This document shows positions 9,889-17,987 of a stretch of DNA of 64,000 nucleotides, piece after piece; the stretch's first letter is position 1, and each line of letters begins with the position of its first letter. The translations under genes were made by a program, and so were the position numbers. The notes beneath the pieces were generated by a model. That model did no database searches, was not told where the DNA came from, and saw only the letters and a program-made list of their open reading frames with translations. Source of the stretch: Lachnospiraceae bacterium AB2028 (GTDB lineage: Bacteria > Bacillota > Clostridia > Lachnospirales > Lachnospiraceae); contig JHYJ01000006.1 in assembly GCA_000621425.1 (NCBI GenBank), forward strand, positions 124,001 through 188,000, given 5' to 3'.

Positions 9889-11157
9889 ATGAGTGAAAAA
9901 AGAAAGACCATACCGAAAATAGGACTCCGTATAATCAAGTCAGCCATAGGCGTGATGCTGTGCTTTGTGATATACCTGCTGCGTGGCAGGCAGGGAACGC
10001 CTTTTTATTCGGCACTGGCAGTGCTATGGTGCATTCAGCCGCATCATAAGGATTCGGTGAAGAATGCCCTGCAGCGTACAGTGGGAACCGCCATAGGTGC
10101 ATTTTACGGTCTCGTATTTATCCTGTTAAAATACTATGTGCTGGACTTAAAGGAAGGGGTACTGCATTACTTTATCCTTTCACTTTTTATCATACCCATT
10201 ATTTATACGACTATCCTATTGAATAAAAAGAATGCGTCCTATTTTTCATGTGTGGTTTATCTTAGCATTGTGGTAAACCATCTTTCGGATGACAATCCCT
10301 TTTTCTTTGTCATGGACAGAAGCCTTGATACCCTTATCGGAATCGGCGTAGGTCTTGTGATCAATCTGATACACATTCACGGAAAGCGGCAGAAGGATGT
10401 CCTGTTCATTGCGGATATGGATAATGCACTAAGGAGTACCGGTGAAAAACTGACGCCCTTCAGCCGTTTTACCCTTACCAATCTCCTTGATGACGGAATG
10501 TCTCTGACAGTCATGACACTTCGTACTCCGGCTGCATATCTTGAGGCAATGGGGGATATCCGTCCACGTATTCCTATCATTGCCATGGACGGTGCAATCA
10601 TGTATGACATAAATGAAAACAGCTATCCACGGGTATATGTGATATCGGCACAGCATGCGGTTGAAATAGAAAACTATTTTAAGAAAAAGAATTTTACTTT
10701 CTTCACGACGGTCATACTGGAGGATGTACTTCTGATCTACTATGATGAGTTAAAAAATGATGCAGAGAAAAAGATATATGATAAGCTTCACCGTTCACCC
10801 TACAGAAATTATCTGAATAAATCCAGGCCGGAAGAGCATGCGGTGGTGTACTATCTTTTGGTTGATAAGACAGAGCTGATAAAAGCCCTGGCAGATGATC
10901 TGGAGGCGGAAGGCTACAGTGATGTTTTCAAAATAATCACTTATCCCTCTGATGATTATCCGGGATACAGTTATATAAAGATCTATAACAAAAATGCGAC
11001 AGTTGAAAATATGATCGACTATCTGAAAAAAGAATACTGTTACGAAAAGGTGGTCAGCGTGGGGGATGATAAGAGCATCCACAAGGTGGAACATAAGGAG
11101 CGTGACTGCAATGATATAGTCCATCGTCTGAACAGGCTTTACTATGGGGGAAGATAA
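9889..11157 (+). CDS. FUSC/ArAE-type membrane domain fused to a HAD-like domain
   Basis: A 422-residue protein. Residues 1-~165 hold about six hydrophobic segments and resemble aromatic-acid exporter/FUSC proteins; GTPFYSALAVLWCIQPHHKDSVKNALQRTVGTAIGA matches the family's entry region but is given here only as a landmark near residues 35-70. From about 170 comes a Cof-type HAD fold: motif I is ADMDNALRSTGEKLTP, motif II lies in SLTVMTLRTPAAYLEAM, followed by IIAMDGAIMYD, and the late motif is reduced to SVGDDKSIHKV. The first DxD aspartates are kept, but the final GDxxND motif is not typical. The pairing with an alarmone-synthetase-like gene suggests a stress or envelope role, but substrate and activity are unknown. 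Confidence 0.72.
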   Translation: MSEKRKTIPKIGLRIIKSAIGVMLCFVIYLLRGRQGTPFYSALAVLWCIQPHHKDSVKNALQRTVGTAIGAFYGLVFILLKYYVLDLKEGVLHYFILSLFIIPIIYTTILLNKKNASYFSCVVYLSIVVNHLSDDNPFFFVMDRSLDTLIGIGVGLVINLIHIHGKRQKDVLFIADMDNALRSTGEKLTPFSRFTLTNLLDDGMSLTVMTLRTPAAYLEAMGDIRPRIPIIAMDGAIMYDINENSYPRVYVISAQHAVEIENYFKKKNFTFFTTVILEDVLLIYYDELKNDAEKKIYDKLHRSPYRNYLNKSRPEEHAVVYYLLVDKTELIKALADDLEAEGYSDVFKIITYPSDDYPGYSYIKIYNKNATVENMIDYLKKEYCYEKVVSVGDDKSIHKVEHKERDCNDIVHRLNRLYYGGR

Positions 11158-11240
11158 GTTTTACGCTTGTATTATTTTGTATACATAAGTATTGACGGCA
11201 TAACGAAAAAAAAGTATACTGAATATGAGAAAAGCAAAGG

Positions 11241-11276
11241 GGCTCATGCAGATACTGCATGGGCTCATTTATTTTA
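11241..11276 (+). terminator. Probable terminator after the FUSC-HAD gene
   Basis: CATGCAG (11245-11251) pairs with CTGCATG (11255-11261), extended by G-C and G-U pairs, and is followed by the T-rich stretch ATTTATTTT. Confidence 0.6.
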
Positions 11277-11312
11277 CCAAAGCTAATCAAGTATTTTGAA
11301 ATTGGAACAAAG

Positions 11313-11349
11313 GCGTTTCATCACCGGTCTGATGAAGCGCTTTTAATTT
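11313..11349 (+). terminator. Intrinsic terminator or attenuator before the amidoligase cluster
   Basis: An 11-bp stem pairs 11313-11323 with 11330-11340 around loop CCGGTC, followed by TTTTAATTT. It ends 11 bases before the start codon of the dehydrogenase gene. It is either the end of the upstream unit or an attenuator of the next one. I found no clear promoter between it and the ATG. Confidence 0.7.
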
Positions 11350-11359
11350 AGGTGAAGCG

Positions 11360-12319
11360 ATGAAAAAAATTATTATTACTCTTCCGCTGGAAGAAAGTGA
11401 AACAGAAGAATTCTACAGTGCAGCTGGTGGTGAACGCGGCGGTTACGAACCGGTTTTTAAAAATGGGGAACAGCTGACTGCTGAAGATGTGAAGGATGCA
11501 AGTGCTATCGTGGGAATGGTGCCGGAGGATCTGCTTTCCGGATGCGAGTGCCTTGAGTGGCTGCAGTTAGGCTGGGCGGGCGCCGAGACTTATTGCAGCA
11601 ATGGTCTGCTTAAGGAAGATGTTGTGCTTACGAATGCATCCGGAGCATATGGGGATGCAGTTTCCGAACATATGGTGGCGCTTACGCTTGCACTGGCATG
11701 CTCTTTAAATATCTATATCCGTCAGCAGGAAAAAAGGCACTGGGAATTACAATGGAGGAGGGCTGTGCTTGCAGGAAGCACAGTGCTTGTATATGGAATG
11801 GGAGACATAGGTACCCATTATGCGGCAATCATGAAATCCATGGGATGCCATGTGATAGGAATCAGCCGTACAAAGAAAATGAAGCGTGAATTCTTTGATG
11901 AACAGTATGTGGCGGATGAGGCATTACAGGTGATCGGACGGGCTGATGTGGTAGCGCTTGCACTGCCAGGCGGAGATGATACCAGACATATCATCAATAA
12001 AGAAACTGTTAAAAAAATGAAGAGCGGAGCAGTACTGATAAATGCCGGAAGGGGAAGTACTGTGGATACAATGGCACTCATAGACGGACTAAGCCAGGGC
12101 ATTATTGCCGGTGCAGGCCTTGATGTATTTGAGGATGAACCTTTGGGGGATTCAGAGCTCTGGGATATGGAAAATGTGATCATCACACCACATGCCGCAG
12201 GAAAACTTGAGAGTGAATACAACAGAAGAAAGGTGGTAGAACTGTGCCTGGATAATCTGCACAGGTATACACAGGGGGAGGAACTATTGCACGTAGTTGA
12301 CAGGAAGCTTGCTTATTAA
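11360..12319 (+). CDS. D-isomer-specific 2-hydroxyacid dehydrogenase family protein
   Basis: A 319-residue NAD(P)-dependent oxidoreductase of the D-2-hydroxyacid/phosphoglycerate dehydrogenase family. The cofactor fold shows VLVYGMGDIGTHYA (GxGxxG). The catalytic set is present: Arg in LINAGRGSTVD, Glu in GLDVFEDEPL and His in ITPHAAG. The N-terminal catalytic half is short and ends with SGAYGDAVSEHMVAL. The 2-oxoacid substrate cannot be read from sequence. It leads a run of six genes with small or negative spacing (the next starts 15 bases later), so it probably belongs to the same pathway as the ATP-grasp and alpha-E genes. Confidence 0.88.
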   Translation: MKKIIITLPLEESETEEFYSAAGGERGGYEPVFKNGEQLTAEDVKDASAIVGMVPEDLLSGCECLEWLQLGWAGAETYCSNGLLKEDVVLTNASGAYGDAVSEHMVALTLALACSLNIYIRQQEKRHWELQWRRAVLAGSTVLVYGMGDIGTHYAAIMKSMGCHVIGISRTKKMKREFFDEQYVADEALQVIGRADVVALALPGGDDTRHIINKETVKKMKSGAVLINAGRGSTVDTMALIDGLSQGIIAGAGLDVFEDEPLGDSELWDMENVIITPHAAGKLESEYNRRKVVELCLDNLHRYTQGEELLHVVDRKLAY

Positions 12320-12334
12320 GAGAGAGGTGATGCG

Positions 12335-13654
12335 ATGGATACAAGGGAACTTTGCAGATATTCTGGTTCGATCAATGAACTGCTGGCCAGGTATGGGGTG
12401 AGATTCGGTATCTATAAGAATAACACCTTCAAGGAACAGCTTTTTCCTTTTGACACGATCCCCCGAGTGATCGGAGCGGAGGAATTTGCCTTTCTGGAAA
12501 AAGGATTAAAGCAGCGTGTGACGGCACTTAATCTTTTTATAAAAGATATATACCATGAAAAGCAGATAATACAGGACGGCATTGTTCCTGAGGAATTTGT
12601 ATATGCGGGCAGCGGTTATCTGCCGCAGTGTGAAAAAGTCATGCCGCCTAAGGAAATCTATTCGCATATTTCCGGAATAGATTTGGTACAGGCAAAGGAC
12701 AAAAGCTGGTATATTCTGGAGGATAATCTGCGTGTTCCCTCCGGGGCATCATACCCCATGATAGCGAGGGATCTGTGCAGGAAGTGTTCACCGCAGACAT
12801 TCAGGAACAACCATATCGAGGATAACCGGAATTACGCAAAGCTGCTCAGACGGACATTTGATAATGTGAATACCGGCGGCCATACGGTAATCCTTACACC
12901 CGGCCGGTTTAATGCAGCATACTTTGAACATTCGTTTCTGGCTGAGCAGACAGGGGCACACCTTGCCAGCGGACACGAACTGATGGTAGAAAATGACCAT
13001 TTATATTTCATAGATTATTCAGGAAAGAAAGAACGGATAGGAGCGGTATACCGTCGTATATCGGATGACTATCTGGATCCGATGAATTTTAAAGAGGAGT
13101 CTCTTATAGGCATTCCACACATCTATGATGTGTACCGAAAAGGGAATGTGGCCCTTTTGAATGCACCCGGAAACGGCGTGGCAGATGATAAGGGAATATA
13201 TTATTTCGTGCCGAAGATGATCAAATATTATCTCGGAGAGGATGCAATCCTAAAGAACGCACCTACATATCTGCCCTATTATCCGGAGGACATGGAGTAT
13301 GTGCTGAAAAATTTTGATGATCTCGTTATCAAGGATGTGGCGGAGGCCGGCGGCTACGGCGTTGTCTTTGCAAACAAGATGACGGCTGCGGAAAAGGATG
13401 AGTTTATCACACTGCTGAAGGCTGAACCCAGACGCTTTATTGCGCAGGAGGTTATTGATTTTATCGATATCGAAATCATGGAGCAGGGCGAGTATGTTCC
13501 CAGGAAAGCTGACCTGCGTGCTTTTGTACTGATGGCTGATGAGCCATTGGTATGGAAAAGCGGACTTACCCGTTTTTCAAGAAATCCGGATTCGTTTATC
13601 GTTAATTCATCACAGGGAGGAGGTTTCAAGGACACATGGGTATTATCTCAATAG
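12335..13654 (+). CDS. Circularly permuted ATP-grasp family protein
   Basis: A 439-residue protein of the circularly permuted ATP-grasp type (DUF404/DUF407 group). Landmarks are AGSGYLPQCEKVMPPKEIY, DLVQAKDKSWYILEDNLRVP near residues 115-135, the segment APGNGVADDKGIYYFVPKMI, and the late VIKDVAEAGGYGVVF with ADLRAFVLM. These match the family's ATP- and metal-binding regions. Such enzymes form amide bonds between carboxylates and amines and are regularly paired with alpha-E and transglutaminase-like genes, as here. The stop overlaps the next gene by 19 bases. The peptide or metabolite made is unknown. The start has GAGAGGTG upstream. Confidence 0.9.
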   Translation: MDTRELCRYSGSINELLARYGVRFGIYKNNTFKEQLFPFDTIPRVIGAEEFAFLEKGLKQRVTALNLFIKDIYHEKQIIQDGIVPEEFVYAGSGYLPQCEKVMPPKEIYSHISGIDLVQAKDKSWYILEDNLRVPSGASYPMIARDLCRKCSPQTFRNNHIEDNRNYAKLLRRTFDNVNTGGHTVILTPGRFNAAYFEHSFLAEQTGAHLASGHELMVENDHLYFIDYSGKKERIGAVYRRISDDYLDPMNFKEESLIGIPHIYDVYRKGNVALLNAPGNGVADDKGIYYFVPKMIKYYLGEDAILKNAPTYLPYYPEDMEYVLKNFDDLVIKDVAEAGGYGVVFANKMTAAEKDEFITLLKAEPRRFIAQEVIDFIDIEIMEQGEYVPRKADLRAFVLMADEPLVWKSGLTRFSRNPDSFIVNSSQGGGFKDTWVLSQ

Positions 13655-14301
13655 AACATTCAGACCGGCTTTTCTGGCTGGGTAGATACAGTGAAAGAGT
13701 ATATACGACATTGATAAGATTTGCAGACCGTTTTGATTCTATGATAGAGCTTGGTGATGCCGAGTACAAGGAATTCTGCGCTCGGCAGGAGATACCGGAT
13801 ATTTATTCATCTGTTGCTGATTTCGCAAGGCGATACTGTTTTGATGATGAAGATCCGAATTCCATAGTGTCCAACCTGACGAGGGCCTATGACAATGCGA
13901 TAGTGCTGCGGGAGGAGATAGGAAGTGCCACGCTTTCCTATATACAGATGGCTGTTTATGCAATGAATAAGGCTAAGGTATCCGAGGTTCCCTTGCTTGA
14001 ACTGCAGCATGTTAGGGACAATATCGTAGCCTTCTGGGGAATCGTTGACGATTCGGTTGATGATGAGCATGTCAGGAGCATAATAAAGCTTGGAAAGCGG
14101 GTGGAACGGATCGACCTGTATGCCAGGATGCATATTGACATAAATGAAATGAAACGGGAGATTGTCAAACTGAACCGCCGCATTGAAAGGACAGGACTGA
14201 ATTTCAGCAGAAAGCGTCTGGCACATATTAATTATCTTATTGAGGAAGACGAACTGGATTATGAAGGATTGGTACAGGAGATAGAGGCGTTAGTGGAATG
14301 A
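13636..14301 (+). CDS. Alpha-E domain protein (DUF403)
   Basis: A 221-residue, almost entirely helical protein of the alpha-E family. The N-terminus IISIEHSDRLFWLGRYSERV is the family signature. A central helix has LREEIGSATLSYIQMAVYAM, and the C-terminus is charged. The fold has no known catalytic chemistry of its own. It nearly always accompanies circularly permuted ATP-grasp proteins and is thought to act with them in peptide or metabolite ligation. It starts inside the ATP-grasp gene (19-base overlap, ribosome site CAGGGAGGAGG) and ends overlapping the transglutaminase gene by 4 bases, indicating coupled translation. Confidence 0.9.
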   Translation: MGIISIEHSDRLFWLGRYSERVYTTLIRFADRFDSMIELGDAEYKEFCARQEIPDIYSSVADFARRYCFDDEDPNSIVSNLTRAYDNAIVLREEIGSATLSYIQMAVYAMNKAKVSEVPLLELQHVRDNIVAFWGIVDDSVDDEHVRSIIKLGKRVERIDLYARMHIDINEMKREIVKLNRRIERTGLNFSRKRLAHINYLIEEDELDYEGLVQEIEALVE

Positions 14302-15104
14302 AGCATTTATGTTTTCATTATCATATGCAGATTGATTTTGACATACCGGTTAAAGATCATCACTTTACCCTGAAATGCCTTCCTAAGGATAGCAGAAGAC
14401 AGCATATAGAAAAACTTCATTATGAGGTGTTTCCAAACAGGTTTATCAGCCGTTCGGGTGATTCGTTCGGAAATGAATGCATATACGGTGTGTATGAAGA
14501 CCCCCATAAAGAATTTCTTATCGATGTGAAGGGTGAGGCACTGTGCGGTCTGAAGGAGTATGAAACAGAAGGCAACAGAACGGATGCGAATTTTTTTAAG
14601 TATCAGACTGCGCATACCGTACCGGGTGCAAATATAGAAAAATATCATGATGAACTGATCCGCAGGTTTGAGGGGAGCCAGGACAGAGTCCGTGAAAAGG
14701 CGGAATTCTATATGAAGTGCCTTCACGAGGATTATGAATACAAAAGCGGTTCCACCCGGATAGCTACAACTGCGGAAGAGGCTTTTTCTCAGGGCTGCGG
14801 AGTATGTCAGGATTTTGCACATATCTTTCTTTCGCTGCTCCGTATGGAAAAGATTCCCTGCAGATATGTGACCGGGATGCTGCTGGGGGAAGGACTGTCC
14901 CACGCGTGGATTGAATATTTTTCGGACGGTCTGTGGATCGCTCTTGACCCGACCAATGAAAAGGTAATCTCGGATGAGCATATAAAGATAGCGTCGGGAC
15001 GGGACTACAGTGACTGCCGGATAAACCAGGGGGTATTTATGGGCTGTGACAGGGAAGCAAAACAGGACCAGCAGATTTGTGTAAGTGTTGAGGAGTGTGT
15101 CTGA
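14298..15104 (+). CDS. Transglutaminase-like cysteine peptidase family protein
   Basis: A 268-residue protein with an N-terminal beta-rich region (1-~100) and a transglutaminase core. The catalytic triad is readable: Cys in GCGVCQDFAHIFLSLLR (about residue 170), His in LSHAWIEYF (about 202), and Asp in ALDPTNEK (about 217). No signal peptide is seen, so it is cytoplasmic. Members of this group accompany alpha-E and ATP-grasp proteins and probably act as amidases or peptidases on the ligated product. ATGA overlap with the preceding alpha-E gene and TGATG overlap with the next gene support one operon. Confidence 0.9.
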   Translation: MKHLCFHYHMQIDFDIPVKDHHFTLKCLPKDSRRQHIEKLHYEVFPNRFISRSGDSFGNECIYGVYEDPHKEFLIDVKGEALCGLKEYETEGNRTDANFFKYQTAHTVPGANIEKYHDELIRRFEGSQDRVREKAEFYMKCLHEDYEYKSGSTRIATTAEEAFSQGCGVCQDFAHIFLSLLRMEKIPCRYVTGMLLGEGLSHAWIEYFSDGLWIALDPTNEKVISDEHIKIASGRDYSDCRINQGVFMGCDREAKQDQQICVSVEECV

Positions 15105-16075
15105 TGGAAAGTATAAAGGACAACGTAGTAAAAGTAGCGGAAGCGGAAATGCCGATAGATGAGCAGCTTATCATACGGAAGCACCGTATTGAACCGGCAG
15201 TTTCGGGTGATGATCTGTCAAGGATCTGTGTGGTTACGGGAATACACGGAGATGAGCTGGAAGGACAGTTTGTATGTTATGAAATTGCGCGGCGCATATT
15301 GCGTGAACCGGAATTGCTATGCGGTATAGTTGATATTTATCCCGCAATGAATCCCATAGGAATTGACTCCATAAGACGTGGAATACCGGCCTTTGACCTT
15401 GATATGAACCGTATCTTCCCGGGAAACAGGGATGGAGATATGAATGAGTATATGGCGTCGGAGATACTGAAAGACTGCGCAGGGGCAGATCTTTGTCTTG
15501 ATATTCATGCCAGCAATATTTTTCTGACGGAGATCCCACAGATACGGATAAATGAACTGCATAAGGATGTGCTGATCCCGTTTGCAAAGGATTCAAATAT
15601 GGACCTTGTATGGGTGCATGGCAACAGTACGGTGCTGGAATCCACTTTTGCCTACAGTCTGAATTCACTCAATGTTCCGACACTGGTTATCGAGATGGGG
15701 GTAGGAATGCGTATTACCCGTGAATACGGAAATCAGATGACGGACGGGATCTTTTATCTGATGAAAAAGCTTGGGATATGGAAAGGGGATGTCGGCAGTG
15801 TACGCAATCCCGTAATTGCCTATGACCAGAAGGGAACGGATGTATATTATCTGAATGCGCCGATATCGGGCGTATATATCAAAGAGTGTGAACATGGAAG
15901 CATGGTGGAAAAGGGACAGCGGATTGGCTGCATCATAGATCCGCTGGCAGGCAGGGAACTGTGTCCCATTGAGGCTCCCGGTGACGGCTGGCTGTTTACC
16001 ACAAGGGAGTACCCGGTAGTTGAGGCCGGATCCCTTATGGGAAGGATATTAAAGAAAGAAGTGTGTGTCAGATGA
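15104..16075 (+). CDS. M14-type deacylase/carboxypeptidase (succinylglutamate desuccinylase/aspartoacylase family)
   Basis: A 323-residue zinc hydrolase. Zinc ligands are GIHGDELEG (His ~47, Glu ~50) and LDIHAS (His ~133). Substrate-binding residues lie in FDLDMNRIFPG, and the candidate catalytic Glu is in VIEMG. A C-terminal beta-barrel-like segment (GVYIKECEHGSMVEKGQRIG) matches the family. It would release an acyl or amino-acid group from an amide, which fits a product trimmed after ATP-grasp ligation. The ATG at 15104 shares its A with the previous stop; the upstream GTG at 15095 sits too close to the GAGGAG site. It overlaps the next gene by 4 bases. Confidence 0.88.
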   Translation: MESIKDNVVKVAEAEMPIDEQLIIRKHRIEPAVSGDDLSRICVVTGIHGDELEGQFVCYEIARRILREPELLCGIVDIYPAMNPIGIDSIRRGIPAFDLDMNRIFPGNRDGDMNEYMASEILKDCAGADLCLDIHASNIFLTEIPQIRINELHKDVLIPFAKDSNMDLVWVHGNSTVLESTFAYSLNSLNVPTLVIEMGVGMRITREYGNQMTDGIFYLMKKLGIWKGDVGSVRNPVIAYDQKGTDVYYLNAPISGVYIKECEHGSMVEKGQRIGCIIDPLAGRELCPIEAPGDGWLFTTREYPVVEAGSLMGRILKKEVCVR

Positions 16076-17004
16076 GAGAGGAAGTTTTATATCGGATCAA
16101 AGCGATTTACAGGGATGATTTCAGGGTGCGGGGCTTTCTTTTCGGCGAAGGCGAAGAGAGCATATGCATTATCGGAAGCATGCGGGGAAATGAGTACCAG
16201 CAGATCTATACCTGTTCGCGTCTTATAGGGCTTTTAAAAAAGCTGGAAGAAAAAGGCAGGATAAAGGAGGGAAAACAGATACTGGTCATTCCCTGTGCAA
16301 ATCCGTATTCAATGAATACCAAGAAAAGATTCTGGACTATAGACAATACGGATATCAACCGTATGTTTCCCGGATACAATGAAGGAGAAACGACACAGAG
16401 GATAGCGGACGGGATATTTCAGCAGATAATGGGATACCGGTATGGAGTGCAGATGACTTCATTTTATATGTCCGGAAATTTTGTGCCACAGATCCGAATG
16501 ATGAAAACGGGGAGGGAAAATGTAGAACTGGCAAAGAGTTTCGGAATGCCCTATGTCGTTCTTCATAATCCAAGGCCATTTGATACGGCTACATTAAATT
16601 ATAACTGGCAGATCTGGGAGACAGATGCTTTTTCGCTTTATACCACAAGTACCAGTTCCATCGACAAAGCAAGTGCCTCACAGGCCTGCGCGGCAATCCT
16701 TAACTTCATGTCAAAGCAGGATGTTATCAATTACAGGGGCTATGAAGGCTATATCTCTCGTGTGGTGGAGACTTCGGATTTTCTGAGCCTGCGGGCAGAA
16801 CATTCAGGCTTTTTTGAAAGCAGAGTAAGGGCAGGGGCCCATGTGGCGGCAGGCGAAGAATTGGCGGTCATTACGGATCCCTACACTGCTGAAGTAAGGC
16901 AACAGATTACTTCGCCTATTGACGGTATAATAGCTTTCCTGCATGATGAGACACTGGCATTCCAGAATACGGCGATGATAAAGCTGATCGCGGATGAAGA
17001 CTGA
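16072..17004 (+). CDS. M14-like paralogue with degenerate zinc site
   Basis: A 310-residue paralogue of the preceding gene with the same layout, including NTDINRMFPGYNEGE and the C-terminal barrel segment GFFESRVRAGAHVAAGEELA. Two zinc-ligand motifs are altered: the HxxE site reads GSMRGNEYQQ (His replaced by Arg) and the DIHAS site reads QMTSF. It therefore probably cannot bind zinc in the usual way. It may be a substrate-binding partner or regulatory subunit of the active paralogue, or may use a different chemistry. The ATG at 16072 overlaps the previous stop (ATGA). It is the last gene before a terminator. Confidence 0.8.
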   Translation: MREEVLYRIKAIYRDDFRVRGFLFGEGEESICIIGSMRGNEYQQIYTCSRLIGLLKKLEEKGRIKEGKQILVIPCANPYSMNTKKRFWTIDNTDINRMFPGYNEGETTQRIADGIFQQIMGYRYGVQMTSFYMSGNFVPQIRMMKTGRENVELAKSFGMPYVVLHNPRPFDTATLNYNWQIWETDAFSLYTTSTSSIDKASASQACAAILNFMSKQDVINYRGYEGYISRVVETSDFLSLRAEHSGFFESRVRAGAHVAAGEELAVITDPYTAEVRQQITSPIDGIIAFLHDETLAFQNTAMIKLIADED

Positions 17005-17038
17005 TTTTTTATCTGAATACTTTATGGAGAGAGTTTAT

Positions 17039-17096
17039 CAGTGGGAGATGTTTTTCCTCTGTCTGCGGCAAAGGCATTATAGCCCACTGTTTTTTA
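17039..17096 (+). terminator. Terminator of the amidoligase cluster
   Basis: CAGTGGG (17039-17045) pairs with CCCACTG (17083-17089) around a 37-nt loop, followed by TTTTTT. It closes the operon that starts at 11360. Confidence 0.7.
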
Positions 17097-17102
17097 TTTA
17101 CT

Positions 17103-17130
17103 TTGATTGAAAAAATGTTAGAATTATAAA
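17103..17130 (+). promoter_or_regulatory. Predicted promoter of the DUF2225 gene
   Basis: TTGATT (17103-17108) and TATAAA (17125-17130) are separated by 16 bases, about 60 bases before the start codon. Confidence 0.6.
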
Positions 17131-17189
17131 GTATGGATAGATATGCGTAGATATAAGGTGTTAACAATAAACTGGTACAGGAGCCGGAA

Positions 17190-17987
17190 ATGAGAGGAAA
17201 TCTTCCCGGGAGTGAAAAAGCAGAGAAAAAAAGAAACAGCGAAGAATCTGAGCTGCTGATAAACAGGGAACATACATGTCCTGCCTGTGGGAAGATATTT
17301 TCTTCGGGCAGTCCCTTGATGAGCAAGGTCATAAAAAAAGGCAATGATGCGGATCTGCGGCCTGTGTACAGTAACCTTGATGTTTTAAAATACCAGATCG
17401 TGGAATGTCCGTCATGCGGTTATGCTGATACGGAAAAGGATTTTCAGAAGGCTCTCAGCGTGGAGATAAAAGCATACAAGGCATTTGGACTGAATACGAA
17501 TGCTGATGCCCCGTTGACTGAAATGGAACGGGATTATGATTCCGCATACAGGCATTATAAGAGTGCGTTAAGATGTCTGACGATCAGAAAGAGTAAAAAG
17601 GGCAAGCGCGGATTCCTGTTCCTGCTTACAGCCTGGCTGCTCAGGGGGTGGCGTGAACAAAAGGAAGCTGCCGGTGAAAGTGTATCGGAAAACGATATAA
17701 TGAGCCTGAAGGAAGAAACGAAGATGATCCGTTATGCAGTAGAAAGCTTAAAGGAGGCTCAGCTTACAGAAGATTTTCCCATATGCGGAATCAATGAGCC
17801 GACATTTTATTATCTTATGGGCATTCTGAATTTCAAGCTGGAGGATTTAAACAGTGCTTCGACATATACTCTGAGGGCTTTGCAGTCTAAAGAGCTGAAG
17901 CAGGTTTACCGTGTAAAAGCAGAGACACTTATTGATGATATCCGCAAGGCAAAACGTCTTGGACAGGGAGGAACTGATGAAAAGTGA
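17190..17987 (+). CDS. DUF2225 family zinc-ribbon protein
   Basis: A 265-residue cytoplasmic protein. Residues ~28-80 hold two cysteine knuckles (TCPACGKIF and ECPSCGYADTEKDF), the signature of DUF2225, which suggests one bound metal ion. The rest is helical and TPR-like, with an FYYLMGILNFKLEDLNSAS repeat unit near residue 215 and a positively charged patch near 130. Function is not established for the family. It ends overlapping the STAS-kinase gene by 11 bases, so the two are translationally coupled. The ATG has GGAG upstream. Confidence 0.85.
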   Translation: MRGNLPGSEKAEKKRNSEESELLINREHTCPACGKIFSSGSPLMSKVIKKGNDADLRPVYSNLDVLKYQIVECPSCGYADTEKDFQKALSVEIKAYKAFGLNTNADAPLTEMERDYDSAYRHYKSALRCLTIRKSKKGKRGFLFLLTAWLLRGWREQKEAAGESVSENDIMSLKEETKMIRYAVESLKEAQLTEDFPICGINEPTFYYLMGILNFKLEDLNSASTYTLRALQSKELKQVYRVKAETLIDDIRKAKRLGQGGTDEK

